This document shows positions 22,974 through 30,826 of a DNA stretch of 34,621 nt, one piece after another. The translations under genes and the position numbers were made by a program. The notes under the pieces are model-generated. The model ran no database searches, was not told the origin of the DNA, and saw nothing but the letters and a program-made list of their open reading frames with translations. Position 1 is the stretch's first letter. Every line of letters starts with the position of its first letter. Location of the stretch: NCBI GenBank assembly GCA_050945995.1, contig JBMNUA010000002.1, positions 1 to 34,621 on the forward strand, written 5' to 3'. This DNA is from RUG11247 sp050945995 (lineage in GTDB: Bacteria > Bacillota > Clostridia > Christensenellales > Aristaeellaceae).

Positions 22974-23621
22974 ATGCTGGAAAGTGATATCAACAGAGGT
23001 AACCATATAGCGTTGTACATTAATTTTTGCAAGAAGCACAATTTCAAGCCGTTCACAGTGACAATTACGCTCGTTTTTGCGCTTGTTCTTCTGTCTTCCC
23101 TTGGTGTTTGGAGTGTCAAGGCAACCTCTGCCGTTCGGAGCAGGACGGTAGATTTCGGTTTAAGAAACATCGGTCAGTTGGCTACGCAGGTGGCTTACTA
23201 TACAAATGTACAGGTCATTTCTAGCAACAGGGAAATATTTGGGGTGACTGTTCCGTTTACTCAAAGTAATTATATATATAGCTATAACGGCTCTTTGAAA
23301 GTTGGCTTTGATTTTGAGTCTATGAAGATCACAGTAAACGAAATTACGAAGAAAATAACGATAAACCTCCCGAACCCAATCGTCATTAGCAATGATATAG
23401 ATGCCGATAGCCTTGAGGTATACGATGAATCAAGAAGCATATTTACTCCGCTCAAGCTAAATCAGGTCAACGAATCGCAGAGCATGATGAAAGAAGAAGC
23501 CCTTCAAACGGCTATACATAACGGCATCTACGAAAGTTCCCGTGCAAATGCAGAGGTTTTAATTAAAGGTTTTCTTTCAAGTTCATTTGATCTGCAAGAA
23601 TACGATGTCGTATTTGAATAG
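22974..23621 (+). CDS. DUF4230 domain membrane-anchored protein
   Basis: The 215-residue product has a short cytoplasmic N-terminus, one membrane segment at about 28-48, and an external domain that fits DUF4230. It shows ATQVAYYTN, the IPFT-like VTVPFTQSNYIYSYNGSLKVGFD, KKITINLPNPIVISNDID and SLEVYDESRSIF. The function of DUF4230 is not established. An A+T-rich extended -10 promoter lies upstream, and AAGGGG/AAAAGGA precedes the ATG. A tiny membrane-peptide gene follows 30 bases downstream. The codon use is visibly more A+T-rich than in the core genes. Confidence 0.8.
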   Translation: MLESDINRGNHIALYINFCKKHNFKPFTVTITLVFALVLLSSLGVWSVKATSAVRSRTVDFGLRNIGQLATQVAYYTNVQVISSNREIFGVTVPFTQSNYIYSYNGSLKVGFDFESMKITVNEITKKITINLPNPIVISNDIDADSLEVYDESRSIFTPLKLNQVNESQSMMKEEALQTAIHNGIYESSRANAEVLIKGFLSSSFDLQEYDVVFE

Positions 23622-23651
23622 CGCCAACCGCATTATACAACGAGGGGCAAC

Positions 23652-23738
23652 ATGATGAAGAAGATAATTTTTAAAGTTATCGCCGCAATCGCTATCATTA
23701 TCGCCTTGCTATATCTATTTCTCCTGATCACCGCCTGA
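23652..23738 (+). CDS. Very small membrane peptide (28 residues)
   Basis: An ATG-ATG start at 23652/23655 opens a 28-codon frame ending in TGA at 23736-23738. The peptide is MMKK followed by an almost entirely hydrophobic helix of Ile, Leu, Val and Ala with one Lys near the start, the form of a single-pass membrane peptide. GAGGGG lies seven bases before the second ATG, which is the better start. It follows the DUF4230 gene by 30 bases and is probably cotranscribed; a role as partner of that membrane protein is inference only. Confidence 0.55.
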   Translation: MMKKIIFKVIAAIAIIIALLYLFLLITA

Positions 23739-23971
23739 GGCTAAAATGGCGGGAAATCCAAGCCAACATCGCACATGTCATGCGCGCGCAGCGAGGGCAT
23801 GCTTGCTATCGCTTCGGGGATTTGCTGGTGCGATCAGGTGTTTACTCGCTTCGTGGGCGCACACTATTGCAGAGGCAATTTACATGACCTGTATTTCATA
23901 TTCAAACCAAGTAATATGCTTGCATGCATGAGGTTAAACCTTTGATTTTTATCACCTGAAGGAGCGTAAAT

Positions 23972-24757
23972 ATGATGGATTACTACAATGATATGACAAG
24001 CGCCGCCCAACGTCATTCAATGTTTCGGCACTACACCACATTTGAGGCATTGGCTTCGATATTGCAAGATATGACGCTGCGTATGTCGGCTTTACGCCTT
24101 ATGAACGACCCTATCGAAGAAAAACGAACGGACAAGTTATTTAAAAATAAGTATTTTGTGATCGGATTTTCCCACGAGCAAATGGAGTCTATTCCGATGT
24201 GGAGGATGTATGGAAGGGAAAGGCAAGGCGTATGTTTAGAATTTACTGATCTGAATTTTGTCACCGATCGTGCGCGGATAACATTTGAAAAGGATGAGGA
24301 CTCAAATGGCTGGGAGCTAAGGTTAATAAAGCCAATTGATGTTATTTATGTCAAAGATCTACCGGGGTTCACTTATCCGTATAATCCTTTGGTTATGAAA
24401 AATCCCGATAAAAGGTCTTTGTGTAGCGGATATGCAAAATCAGAATTATGGAAATACGAAAATGAAACCCGGATTATTGCTTATATCGATGTAAAAGATG
24501 GTACTCCATGCAGGACATGGAGAAGGGATGGTATCAATAATATAAATGGAGACGATACATACGCATATCCATTGTCACAATATGTATATCTCCCTTTAAC
24601 GAATGAGACATTGGCTCATATGAAAATTCGTTTTAATCCATTTATGACCATGGAACATAAAAATATGATGCGAGGTGGAATAATGAGCATTTGCCCAAGT
24701 TTACCGCAGGAGAATATAGTGGATAGCAGCTTACAGGGTAATATCATCTTGCGGTAG
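23972..24757 (+). CDS. DUF2971 domain protein
   Basis: The 261-residue soluble protein matches DUF2971: FRHYTTFEALASILQDMTLRMSALRLMNDPIEE at the N-terminus, then FVIGFSHEQMESIPMWRMYGRERQGVCLEF, and YAKSELWKYENETRII in the middle. The family occurs sporadically in mobile and accessory regions; its activity is not established, and roles as a toxin or phage-defence component have been suggested by context. AAGGAG lies eight bases upstream of the ATG. It is a single gene within the A+T-rich stretch, with nothing nearby that would complete a known defence system. Confidence 0.8.
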   Translation: MMDYYNDMTSAAQRHSMFRHYTTFEALASILQDMTLRMSALRLMNDPIEEKRTDKLFKNKYFVIGFSHEQMESIPMWRMYGRERQGVCLEFTDLNFVTDRARITFEKDEDSNGWELRLIKPIDVIYVKDLPGFTYPYNPLVMKNPDKRSLCSGYAKSELWKYENETRIIAYIDVKDGTPCRTWRRDGINNINGDDTYAYPLSQYVYLPLTNETLAHMKIRFNPFMTMEHKNMMRGGIMSICPSLPQENIVDSSLQGNIILR

Positions 24758-25072
24758 ACTTTCTCGCTTAAAGCCAAAAATCCTATACTTATGGTTGCTA
24801 ACACAAACAAGTGATTTATAGATGTGAACAACCTACTCCCCCTCACAATTCATAGTTCCGGATTTTTCTTTCTTGAGTGCATAGGGTATTTCGAGGATTT
24901 GTTTTATTTCCAACTCCCTGGATTATGATTTTTGCCATCCGCTTGCACAACTATGCAGGCAAGTATTATGATTAGTATAACGAATGCGTTTTGCAAGCTA
25001 ATAAAAGGTTTATTGCGAAGGTGAAGTGACCCCAAACTCCAGATAAGTTTTCGTCAAGCGGCAAATAGAGCC
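24758..25072. other. Intergenic A+T-rich stretch, possible insertion-sequence end
   Basis: No coding frame with a ribosome binding site is visible in these 315 bases. At about 25023-25055 the sequence GAAGTGACCCCAAACTCCAG resembles the terminal repeat of IS3-family elements in Firmicutes. No transposase gene or second end is present, so at most it is a relic. The base composition changes from A+T-rich to G+C-rich at about 25070. Confidence 0.35.
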
Positions 25073-25236
25073 TTATGCGTTTCCCACCCCAACCCCCGGC
25101 ATGCCCTCGCGCATCCTCCTTTTCCGAAACCTCACATAATAGATGGAAATCATCGCCGAGGTGAGAAACCACGAGGCGGGGTAGCTTGCGATGATCGTCA
25201 TCATCGTGCGGCTGCGCGGCACAACGAGCAGCACCA
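25073..25236 (-). pseudogene. Out-of-frame C-terminal end of the MATE transporter
   Basis: This frame reads VLLVVPRSRTMMTIIASYPASWFLTSAMISIYYVRFRKRR to a stop at 25073, a typical MATE last helix (ASWFLTSAMISIYYVRFR) with a basic tail. It is displaced by one base from the main gene. Adding one G at the TGGTG on the minus strand, near 25233-25236, would join ...FRILW to VLLVVPRSRTMM and give a protein of about 460 residues, the normal family length. Confidence 0.8.
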
Positions 25237-26454
25237 GAGGATACGGAACGCGCAGGTGCCGATCAGCTTGAGCAGCATCGGGCGCACCGTCTCCCCCGCG
25301 CCGTGCAGCACGCCGGAGAAGACCTCCGAGAAGATATAGAGCACATACAACGGCGCCAAAAGGCGCATCAGCTCCCCGACCAGCGGGAGGATGCGCAGAT
25401 CCTCGCCCCGGAGAAACAGCCGGCTCAGCGGCGCATAGCCGAAGTACAGCCCCGCGCTGATCAACGCGGTCAGCAAAAGCGCCGCCCCCATGCTCGCCCG
25501 CACGCCCTTGTGAATCCGCGCAAAGCGTTTCGCGCCATAGTTCTGCGCCGCGAATGTCGAAACCGTGATGCCCATCGCATCCACCACCAACCAAAACATA
25601 AAATCAAGCTTCCCGCACAGCGCCCAAGCGGCGATGGAATCCGTGCCCATCCGGTTGATGCTGGATTGGATCGTCATGTTGGCGACTGGGTACAGCGAGG
25701 ATTGCATCGCGACGGGCACGCCCAGCCGGAAGATCGTCGCAAGCGTATCGCGGTGGAAGCGTATGCGCCGAAGCGTCACCTTGCAAACCGAATCCGTGCG
25801 CATCAGCGCGCGCAGCACCAGCGCCGCGCTCAGCCATTGGGCGAGCGCGGTGGACAGCGCCGCCCCGGCGACGCCCATCTTCCACGCGCCGACGAACAAA
25901 AAATCCAGCGCGGTGTTGATGGCGCTTGCGGCGACCAGATAGAAAAACGGCGTCCTCGAGTTCCCGACCGCGCGCAGTATCCCCGCGCCGATGTTGTAGG
26001 TCATCACCCCCGCGAGCCCGCTGAAGATGATGCGGACGTAGGCGAGCGTCTCGGCGTACAGATCGTCCGGCACATGCATCAGCTGAAGTCCGAGCGGGGC
26101 AAGGGCGATGCCCACCGCCGACAACAGCGCGCCGCCGGTGAACGCGAACGCGACGGCGGTGTGCACCGCCTTTCTCAAATCTTCCTGCTTCTTGGCGCCG
26201 AAGTACTGAGAGATGATGATGGTCGCCCCCGCCGACAGCCCGATCATGAAATTCGTCGGCAGTTTGATCAGGCTGTAGACCGCGTCGATCGCCGCCAAAC
26301 CGCTCTTGCCCGCGAACTGCCCGACGATGACCGCGTCCAAGGTGGTATAGAGCTGCTGAAACAGGCTGCCCGCCAGCATCGGCAGAAAGAACAGCATCAG
26401 CTTTTTGAAGATCGGTCCCTCGGTCAAATCCTGATGTTTCGTCCCTGCAATCAT
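25201..26454 (-). CDS. MATE family multidrug/sodium antiporter, C-terminus frameshifted
   Basis: MATE proteins export drugs or metabolites in exchange for Na+ or H+. The frame starts MIAGTKHQDLTEGPIFKKLMLFFLPMLAGSLFQQLYTTLDAVIVGQFAG and continues through about eleven membrane helices of the MepA/NorM type. It then leaves the family sequence after TCAFRILW and stops ten residues later at 25201. The missing last helix is present in the next frame, down to 25073. The start at 26454 has GGAGG just upstream; the frame extends 25 residues further but without homology. It lies 52 bases after the second ABC gene. The frameshift may be a real mutation, which would probably reduce or abolish activity, or a sequence error. 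Confidence 0.85.
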   Translation of the reverse strand: MIAGTKHQDLTEGPIFKKLMLFFLPMLAGSLFQQLYTTLDAVIVGQFAGKSGLAAIDAVYSLIKLPTNFMIGLSAGATIIISQYFGAKKQEDLRKAVHTAVAFAFTGGALLSAVGIALAPLGLQLMHVPDDLYAETLAYVRIIFSGLAGVMTYNIGAGILRAVGNSRTPFFYLVAASAINTALDFLFVGAWKMGVAGAALSTALAQWLSAALVLRALMRTDSVCKVTLRRIRFHRDTLATIFRLGVPVAMQSSLYPVANMTIQSSINRMGTDSIAAWALCGKLDFMFWLVVDAMGITVSTFAAQNYGAKRFARIHKGVRASMGAALLLTALISAGLYFGYAPLSRLFLRGEDLRILPLVGELMRLLAPLYVLYIFSEVFSGVLHGAGETVRPMLLKLIGTCAFRILWCCSLCRAAAR

Positions 26455-26506
26455 TTGTCCTCCTGCCCTGCGCGGCGGCTGCCCGGGGGAGCGCGCCGCT
26501 TCCCCG

Positions 26507-28255
26507 TCACCCCCCGACGCTCCACCCATGGCTCTTTTGTTGTATGGCGAATAGCTTGTGGTACAATCCGCCCCGCCGGATCAGCTCCTCGTGGGTGCCC
26601 TGCTCCACCACGCGCCCCTTGTCTAGTACGATGATCTGCTCCGCGCCCGCGATGGTGCGCAGGCGGTGGGCGATGACGATCACGGTCTTTCCCTCGATCA
26701 AGGTGGAGATCGCCTTTTGAATCAGCGCCTCGTTTTCCGGGTCGAGCGACGCGGTCGCCTCGTCCAACAGCACGATGGGCGCGTCCTTGAGTAGCGCCCG
26801 CGCGATGGACAGCCGCTGGCGCTCCCCGCCGGAGAGGGTCGAGCCGTTCTCGCCCAGCATGGTGCCGTAGCCATCCGGCAACTTCATCGCGAATTCATCG
26901 CAGCAGGCGGCTTTGGCAGCGTCCATCACCTCTTCGGGGGTGGCGTCCAAATTGCCGATGCGGATGTTGTTGTAGATGGTATCGTGAAACAGCACCACAT
27001 CCTGGAACACAAAGCTCATGTAGCTCATCAGGTGCTCGGGGTCGAGGGTTTTGACATCGATGCCGCCGATGGTGATTGCGCCTTTATCCGCGTCCCAAAA
27101 GCGCGCGATCAGCCGGGATACGGTGCTCTTGCCGCTGCCGGAGGGACCCACCAGCGCCGTGATCCCGCCCGATGGGATGACCGCGCTCATATTGCTGATC
27201 GTCTGTTCCCCATCTTTATTGTAGCGGAAGTCCACATTCTCAAATCGTATGTCGAAATCCTTGATTTCCCGCTCCGAATCGCCCTCCATCGGCTGAAACG
27301 CCATCAAGTCCCGCATGCGTTTGATGGCGATCTGGAAATAAAACAGCTCCGGCAAAAGCGTCAATTCCACCAAAATGGACCCGTAGATGCGCACCACGAT
27401 CAAAACAAACATCAGCATCGGGATCAATTCGATCTGCCCGCCCGTCAAAAACGCTGCGCCCAACAGAACCGTCAGCCCGATGCCCGCCTGCAGCACCACC
27501 TGCGCGCCCGTCACGAAAACGCCCGTGCCAAGCTCCATTTTGATGGCGAGGCGCATCATGGTGCGCAGCGCCTTCTCCAGCGCCGAGAACTTCTCGCCGT
27601 CCAGATTGCACGCGCGAATCACCTTGATGCCCTCGATGTACTCCTGCACCTGCCCGGATGCCGCCAACTTCGCGTCCACATGCCTCTGGTGCAGTTTGCC
27701 GTAGATGCCGCGGCTGAACACGATGATGAAAAACGCCAGCGGCACGGTGATGAACATGGCAAGCGCCATGCGCCAGTCGTAGATCGCCATCATCGCGCAG
27801 ATCACGGTGATGGAGATTGCGTTGGCGAACAGCTGCGGCACGACATGGCTCAGCACATGCTCGCTTGTTGCGACGTCGTCCATCATACTGGTGGTCAATT
27901 CCGACAGGTCTTTGGAGTTGAACAGGCTCATCGGCAGCTTTCGGATGTGCTCGGCAAGCGCGATGCGCGTTGTTTCGCTCTGGGTGTAGGAGGTGGTGTA
28001 GGTCTTTTTGTAGTCGTGCTTGTGGCAGACAAATACAATGCCCGCGGCGGTGATTCCAAGCCCGAAATAGAGCCACAGCCTGCCCCAGGAGATCTCCCCG
28101 CCCGTCAGCGGGCGGATGAGCTCCATGATCACCTGCATCATCACGCCGAAGGGCAGCATCAACGAAAAGTTCGTCAGCGTGCAGGCGGCGATCGCGCCCT
28201 TTAAATCCTTGTATCCCTTGTCGGTCAATAGAAACATCGCTTGCAGCTTAGGCAT
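26507..28255 (-). CDS. ABC transporter, fused permease/ATPase, second half of a heterodimer
   Basis: The 582-residue protein is an exporter-type half-transporter: six membrane helices in about 1-320, then an ATPase domain with Walker A GPSGSGKST, signature LSGGERQR, Walker B IVLLDEATASLDPE and switch His in IAHRLRT. All motifs are intact. It starts at 28255, overlapping the end of the upstream partner by eight bases; AAGGAGGTG inside that gene is its ribosome binding site. The longer frame adds 43 unrelated residues. With the neighbour it should form a heterodimer. The fold is shared by drug exporters and by YbtPQ/IrtAB siderophore importers, and iron-linked transport is a possibility suggested only by the operator-like sites upstream. 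Confidence 0.9.
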   Translation of the reverse strand: MPKLQAMFLLTDKGYKDLKGAIAACTLTNFSLMLPFGVMMQVIMELIRPLTGGEISWGRLWLYFGLGITAAGIVFVCHKHDYKKTYTTSYTQSETTRIALAEHIRKLPMSLFNSKDLSELTTSMMDDVATSEHVLSHVVPQLFANAISITVICAMMAIYDWRMALAMFITVPLAFFIIVFSRGIYGKLHQRHVDAKLAASGQVQEYIEGIKVIRACNLDGEKFSALEKALRTMMRLAIKMELGTGVFVTGAQVVLQAGIGLTVLLGAAFLTGGQIELIPMLMFVLIVVRIYGSILVELTLLPELFYFQIAIKRMRDLMAFQPMEGDSEREIKDFDIRFENVDFRYNKDGEQTISNMSAVIPSGGITALVGPSGSGKSTVSRLIARFWDADKGAITIGGIDVKTLDPEHLMSYMSFVFQDVVLFHDTIYNNIRIGNLDATPEEVMDAAKAACCDEFAMKLPDGYGTMLGENGSTLSGGERQRLSIARALLKDAPIVLLDEATASLDPENEALIQKAISTLIEGKTVIVIAHRLRTIAGAEQIIVLDKGRVVEQGTHEELIRRGGLYHKLFAIQQKSHGWSVGG

Positions 28256-30059
28256 CTGCGCGCACCTCCTTTTTGTTTGCCATGCGCCAGCTTGCCGTTT
28301 CGGTGTAGGTCTGCCACATGGCATGGTATTTGCCGCCCTTTTGGATGAGCGCATCGTGCGTGCCCTGTTCCGCCACCCGCCCATCCACCACCACGATGAT
28401 GTTGTTTGCGCCGCGCACGGTCGAAAGTCGGTGGGCGATCATCAAAACGGTCTTGTTTTGCATCAGCCGCTCGAATGCCTTTTGGATCAGGTGCTCGTTT
28501 TCGGGGTCGGCGAAGGCGGTCGCCTCGTCGAGCACCACGATGGGCGCGTCTTTGACGATGGCGCGCGCAATCGCGATGCGCTGCTTCTCCCCGCCGGAGA
28601 GGTGCACGCCCCGCGTCCCGATGACCGTCTGATAGCCCTTCGGCAGCTTCATGATGAAATCGTGGCATTGCGCCGCCTTCGCCGCGTCCATCACCTGCTG
28701 ATCGGACGCGCTTTGATTGCCCATGCGGATGTTGTCCATCACGCTCTGTTTGAACAAAAATACGTCCTGAAACACAAAGCTGACCTGATTCATGAGATCG
28801 TGGGTGTCCATCTGCCGGATGTCCACGCCGCCGATCTCGATCGCGCCGCCCGTCACATCAAAGAAGCGGGGGATCAGATGGGCGATGGTGCTCTTTCCGC
28901 CGCCGGACGGGCCGACAATCGCCGTGATCTCCCCCTGCTTGGCGCCAAACGATATGCCGGAAAGCGCCTCGGTCTGTTTGTCCTTGTCGTAGGAAAAGGT
29001 GACATCTCGGAACGCCACGTCATGGGACTTTGCCGTCTTGGGGTGGGCGGGCTGCGCAAGCTCCGGCTCTGCCAGCACCTGATCCATCGCCTCGACGCCG
29101 CCGATGATGCGCATGGCGTTGCCGTTGACGTACATGATGCGCATCAGTATGCTTGCGATGGACGGCACAAAGATCAAATAGAAGATGACCGTGCCGGCGA
29201 ACGCCGCGTAGTCGGCTGACCGCATCCCCACCCAGATCGCAACCGGCAATATGAACAGATAGATGTTGTTGACGAGGGTGGTAAACCCGGCAAACGAGTT
29301 CTCCCAGCTCAGGGTGTAGGAAATCACCATGGAGGTATAGGCTTTGATGGTGTCGTGCAGGCGGCGAAACGAGTAGACCGTCTGCTTGAACGCCTTCACC
29401 ACCGAGATGCCCCGTATGTATTCCACCGAGGCGTTGTTCATCTCCTCGATGGATTTCTGGTATTTCGCCATCATGGCTTTGGAGCCCTCGTTCCCGTACA
29501 GGGAAAACTGTATGAAAAACGCGATCAGTACGCCGAGCAGCGCGGCGAGACCGAAACGCCAGTCCACCGCGATCAGGATCACGACCATCACGACCGGCGC
29601 TACAAACGCGCCCACGAGGTCGGGCAGTTGGTGGGCGATGAAGCCCTCCACCTTCTCGATGTTTTCATCGGTGATCTTGCGGAGCTTCCCGCTGCCCACC
29701 ATCACATGGAAGCCCAGCGGCACTTTGGCGAGATGGGTGGCGAAGTTGATCTTCAGTTCGTACAAGGTACCGAACGCCGCCAAATGGGAGCAGGTGAGCG
29801 CGCCAAAATACAAAAGGATGTTGCCCACCACGCCCGCGAATGCCAGCCAGCCGTATTGAACCACCCGCGCGCCGTCCAGGCTCGCCATGTCGGGCAACGC
29901 GCCGAGGATTTCGCGCACGATGAGGTAGATGGCGATGTAGGGGATAAAGCTGACGACGGATGCCAGCGCCGAGAGGATCAAAGAGCCGATCATCAGCGGC
30001 TTTTTGGTTGCCGCCAACTCGAGCAGGCGCGCCGTGCCGGTCTTTTCCTTGGATTTCAT
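28248..30059 (-). CDS. ABC transporter, fused permease/ATPase, first half of a heterodimer
   Basis: The 603-residue protein has six membrane helices (about 20-330) and an ATPase domain with Walker A GPSGGGKST, signature LSGGEKQR, Walker B IVVLDEATAFADPE and the switch His in IAHRLST. Both subunits keep the catalytic Glu, so neither ATP site is obviously degenerate. The start MKSKEKTGTARLLELAATKK at 30059 has AAGGAG upstream, and its ATG overlaps the stop of a possible 43-codon leader gene (ATGA). The consensus promoter at 30330-30302 is about 240 bases upstream and is associated with two palindromes. The substrate is not known. Confidence 0.9.
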   Translation of the reverse strand: MKSKEKTGTARLLELAATKKPLMIGSLILSALASVVSFIPYIAIYLIVREILGALPDMASLDGARVVQYGWLAFAGVVGNILLYFGALTCSHLAAFGTLYELKINFATHLAKVPLGFHVMVGSGKLRKITDENIEKVEGFIAHQLPDLVGAFVAPVVMVVILIAVDWRFGLAALLGVLIAFFIQFSLYGNEGSKAMMAKYQKSIEEMNNASVEYIRGISVVKAFKQTVYSFRRLHDTIKAYTSMVISYTLSWENSFAGFTTLVNNIYLFILPVAIWVGMRSADYAAFAGTVIFYLIFVPSIASILMRIMYVNGNAMRIIGGVEAMDQVLAEPELAQPAHPKTAKSHDVAFRDVTFSYDKDKQTEALSGISFGAKQGEITAIVGPSGGGKSTIAHLIPRFFDVTGGAIEIGGVDIRQMDTHDLMNQVSFVFQDVFLFKQSVMDNIRMGNQSASDQQVMDAAKAAQCHDFIMKLPKGYQTVIGTRGVHLSGGEKQRIAIARAIVKDAPIVVLDEATAFADPENEHLIQKAFERLMQNKTVLMIAHRLSTVRGANNIIVVVDGRVAEQGTHDALIQKGGKYHAMWQTYTETASWRMANKKEVRADA

Positions 30060-30187
30060 GCGATCTCCTTCCTTCCTGTTGTCCAAAAGCATGGGCGCAT
30101 GACGCCGGACTTACCCCCGCGCCTTCGCTTGAATCCGCCAGCGCTTCGCCTGTTGGCGGCGCTGCCAGAGGTTTTTGTATTGACCAT
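30056..30187 (-). CDS. Possible small basic leader ORF (43 residues) coupled to the ABC operon
   Basis: An ATG at 30187 preceded by AGGAGGTGA at ideal spacing opens a 43-codon frame that stops at 30056, overlapping the ABC transporter ATG by four bases. The predicted peptide is basic, with GGFKRRRGGKSG in the middle and a C-terminal CFWTTGRKEIA; it has no membrane segment and matches no family I know. The strong ribosome binding site and exact ATGA overlap argue for translation. The peptide sequence itself is low complexity and could be a relic of a regulator gene, so coding status is uncertain. Confidence 0.45.
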   Translation of the reverse strand: MVNTKTSGSAANRRSAGGFKRRRGGKSGVMRPCFWTTGRKEIA

Positions 30188-30208
30188 CGTCACCTCCTCG
30201 ACGCCTGC

Positions 30209-30224
30209 GTTAGTCGCGACTAAC
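30209..30224. promoter_or_regulatory. Operator-like palindrome, copy 2 (GTTAG-N6-CTAAC)
   Basis: GTTAGTCGCGACTAAC is a perfect 16-base palindrome about 70 bases downstream of the predicted transcription start of the ABC operon. Its arms GTTAG/CTAAC and six-base centre are identical in layout to the copy at 30272-30287. The arms resemble half-sites of DtxR-family metal regulators, which is suggestive only. Confidence 0.65.
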
Positions 30225-30271
30225 TGTAATTCAAAAAAATTGTGCCGCTTCCTGTTTGTGCATATCATGTA

Positions 30272-30287
30272 GTTAGAGGAACCTAAC
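30272..30287. promoter_or_regulatory. Operator-like palindrome, copy 1 (GTTAG-N6-CTAAC)
   Basis: GTTAGAGGAACCTAAC has the same arms and six-base spacing as the copy at 30209-30224, though its centre is not symmetric. It sits about 8-23 bases downstream of the predicted transcription start, a place where a bound repressor would block initiation or early elongation. Confidence 0.65.
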
Positions 30288-30301
30288 CAGCGGACACCTG
30301 C

Positions 30302-30330
30302 ATTATATCCTTGGAAAAATCCCTTGTCAA
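30302..30330 (-). promoter_or_regulatory. Consensus promoter of the ABC/MATE operon
   Basis: On the minus strand TTGACA (30330-30325), 17 bases, TATAAT (30307-30302): exact consensus in both boxes with ideal spacing. Such a strong promoter is usually held in check, which fits the two palindromes just downstream. Confidence 0.9.
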
Positions 30331-30398
30331 GGGCTCGGAAGAAAAATGGAGCGCCTCCTTTCTAAAGACCGCATAGGCTCTTTGATGCCACGGCAGTC

Positions 30399-30554
30399 CT
30401 ACACGCTGCCGTGGTATATGATGTACGGCTGTCCGTTTTCAAGCTCTGCGACCTCCGCCTTCACGCGGAAGACCCCCGCCAGCAGCGCGGGCGTGAAGCT
30501 GAAGCTGCCTAAAGGCGACGTGAAGACCGTCCGGCTGTCCAACAAGGGTTGACT
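30399..30554 (-). pseudogene. Probable gene fragment (C-terminal end)
   Basis: On the minus strand an open stretch encodes about 50 residues ending GVFRVKAEVAELENGQPYIIYHGSV and a TAG at 30401-30399. The sequence has the look of a natural protein end, but there is no start codon with a ribosome binding site and a stop lies just upstream. I do not recognise the family. A hairpin (CCACGGCAG at 30388-30396 with CTGCCGTGG at 30406-30414) overlaps its end. The rest of 30331-30610 shows nothing else. Confidence 0.35.
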
Positions 30555-30604
30555 TTATGATCAGACTTCACATTGTATTCGCAGACTTGATAGATGGGTA
30601 AAAA

Positions 30605-30647
30605 AGAAGCACGCCGAAAGCCCAGTAAAATCAAGGCTTTCGGCGTT
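30605..30647 (-). terminator. Intrinsic terminator of tRNA-Arg(CCT)
   Basis: ACGCCGAAAGCC (30612-30623) pairs with GGCTTTCGGCGT (30636-30647). On the minus strand the stem is followed by a run of six T (30606-30601 side). It ends the tRNA transcript. Confidence 0.88.
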
Positions 30648-30653
30648 CTAAAT

Positions 30654-30729
30654 GGCACGCCCGGCGCGATTCGAACGCGCGACCTTCCGCTTAGGAGGCG
30701 GACGCTCTATCCTGCTGAGCTACGGGCGC
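30654..30729 (-). tRNA. tRNA-Arg(CCT)
   Basis: A 76-base cloverleaf with encoded CCA on the minus strand. The acceptor stem is GCGCCCG with CGGGCGT (first pair G-U). The anticodon stem is TCCGC/GCGGA around CTCCTAA, with anticodon CCT at 30695-30693, reading AGG. The T loop is TTCGAAT. A promoter lies about 60 bases upstream and a terminator follows. Confidence 0.95.
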
Positions 30730-30786
30730 ATATCAAGTGAAAATCCGCGCGTTTCACGAACCGTTCGTCGGCGCGGCAGCTTTCCT

Positions 30787-30815
30787 ATTATTGCACAGGT
30801 GCGGCAAATTGTCAA
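30787..30815 (-). promoter_or_regulatory. Promoter of tRNA-Arg(CCT)
   Basis: On the minus strand TTGACA (30815-30810), 17 bases, AATAAT (30792-30787). The tRNA begins about 58 bases after the -10 box, so a short leader is removed by processing. Confidence 0.8.
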
Positions 30816-30826
30816 TATCGCGCCGG

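Noticed and set aside
24758..25072. Intact IS3-family insertion sequence
   Set aside because: Only one end-like sequence is seen; no transposase frame, second end or target duplication.
25303..26634. Plus-strand frame of 443 codons opposite the MATE gene
   Set aside because: Shadow of the MATE and ABC genes with Arg/His/Gln-rich composition and no homology.
30346..30552. Plus-strand 68-codon frame
   Set aside because: Its peptide looks random while the opposite strand reads like a protein end; no promoter is visible.
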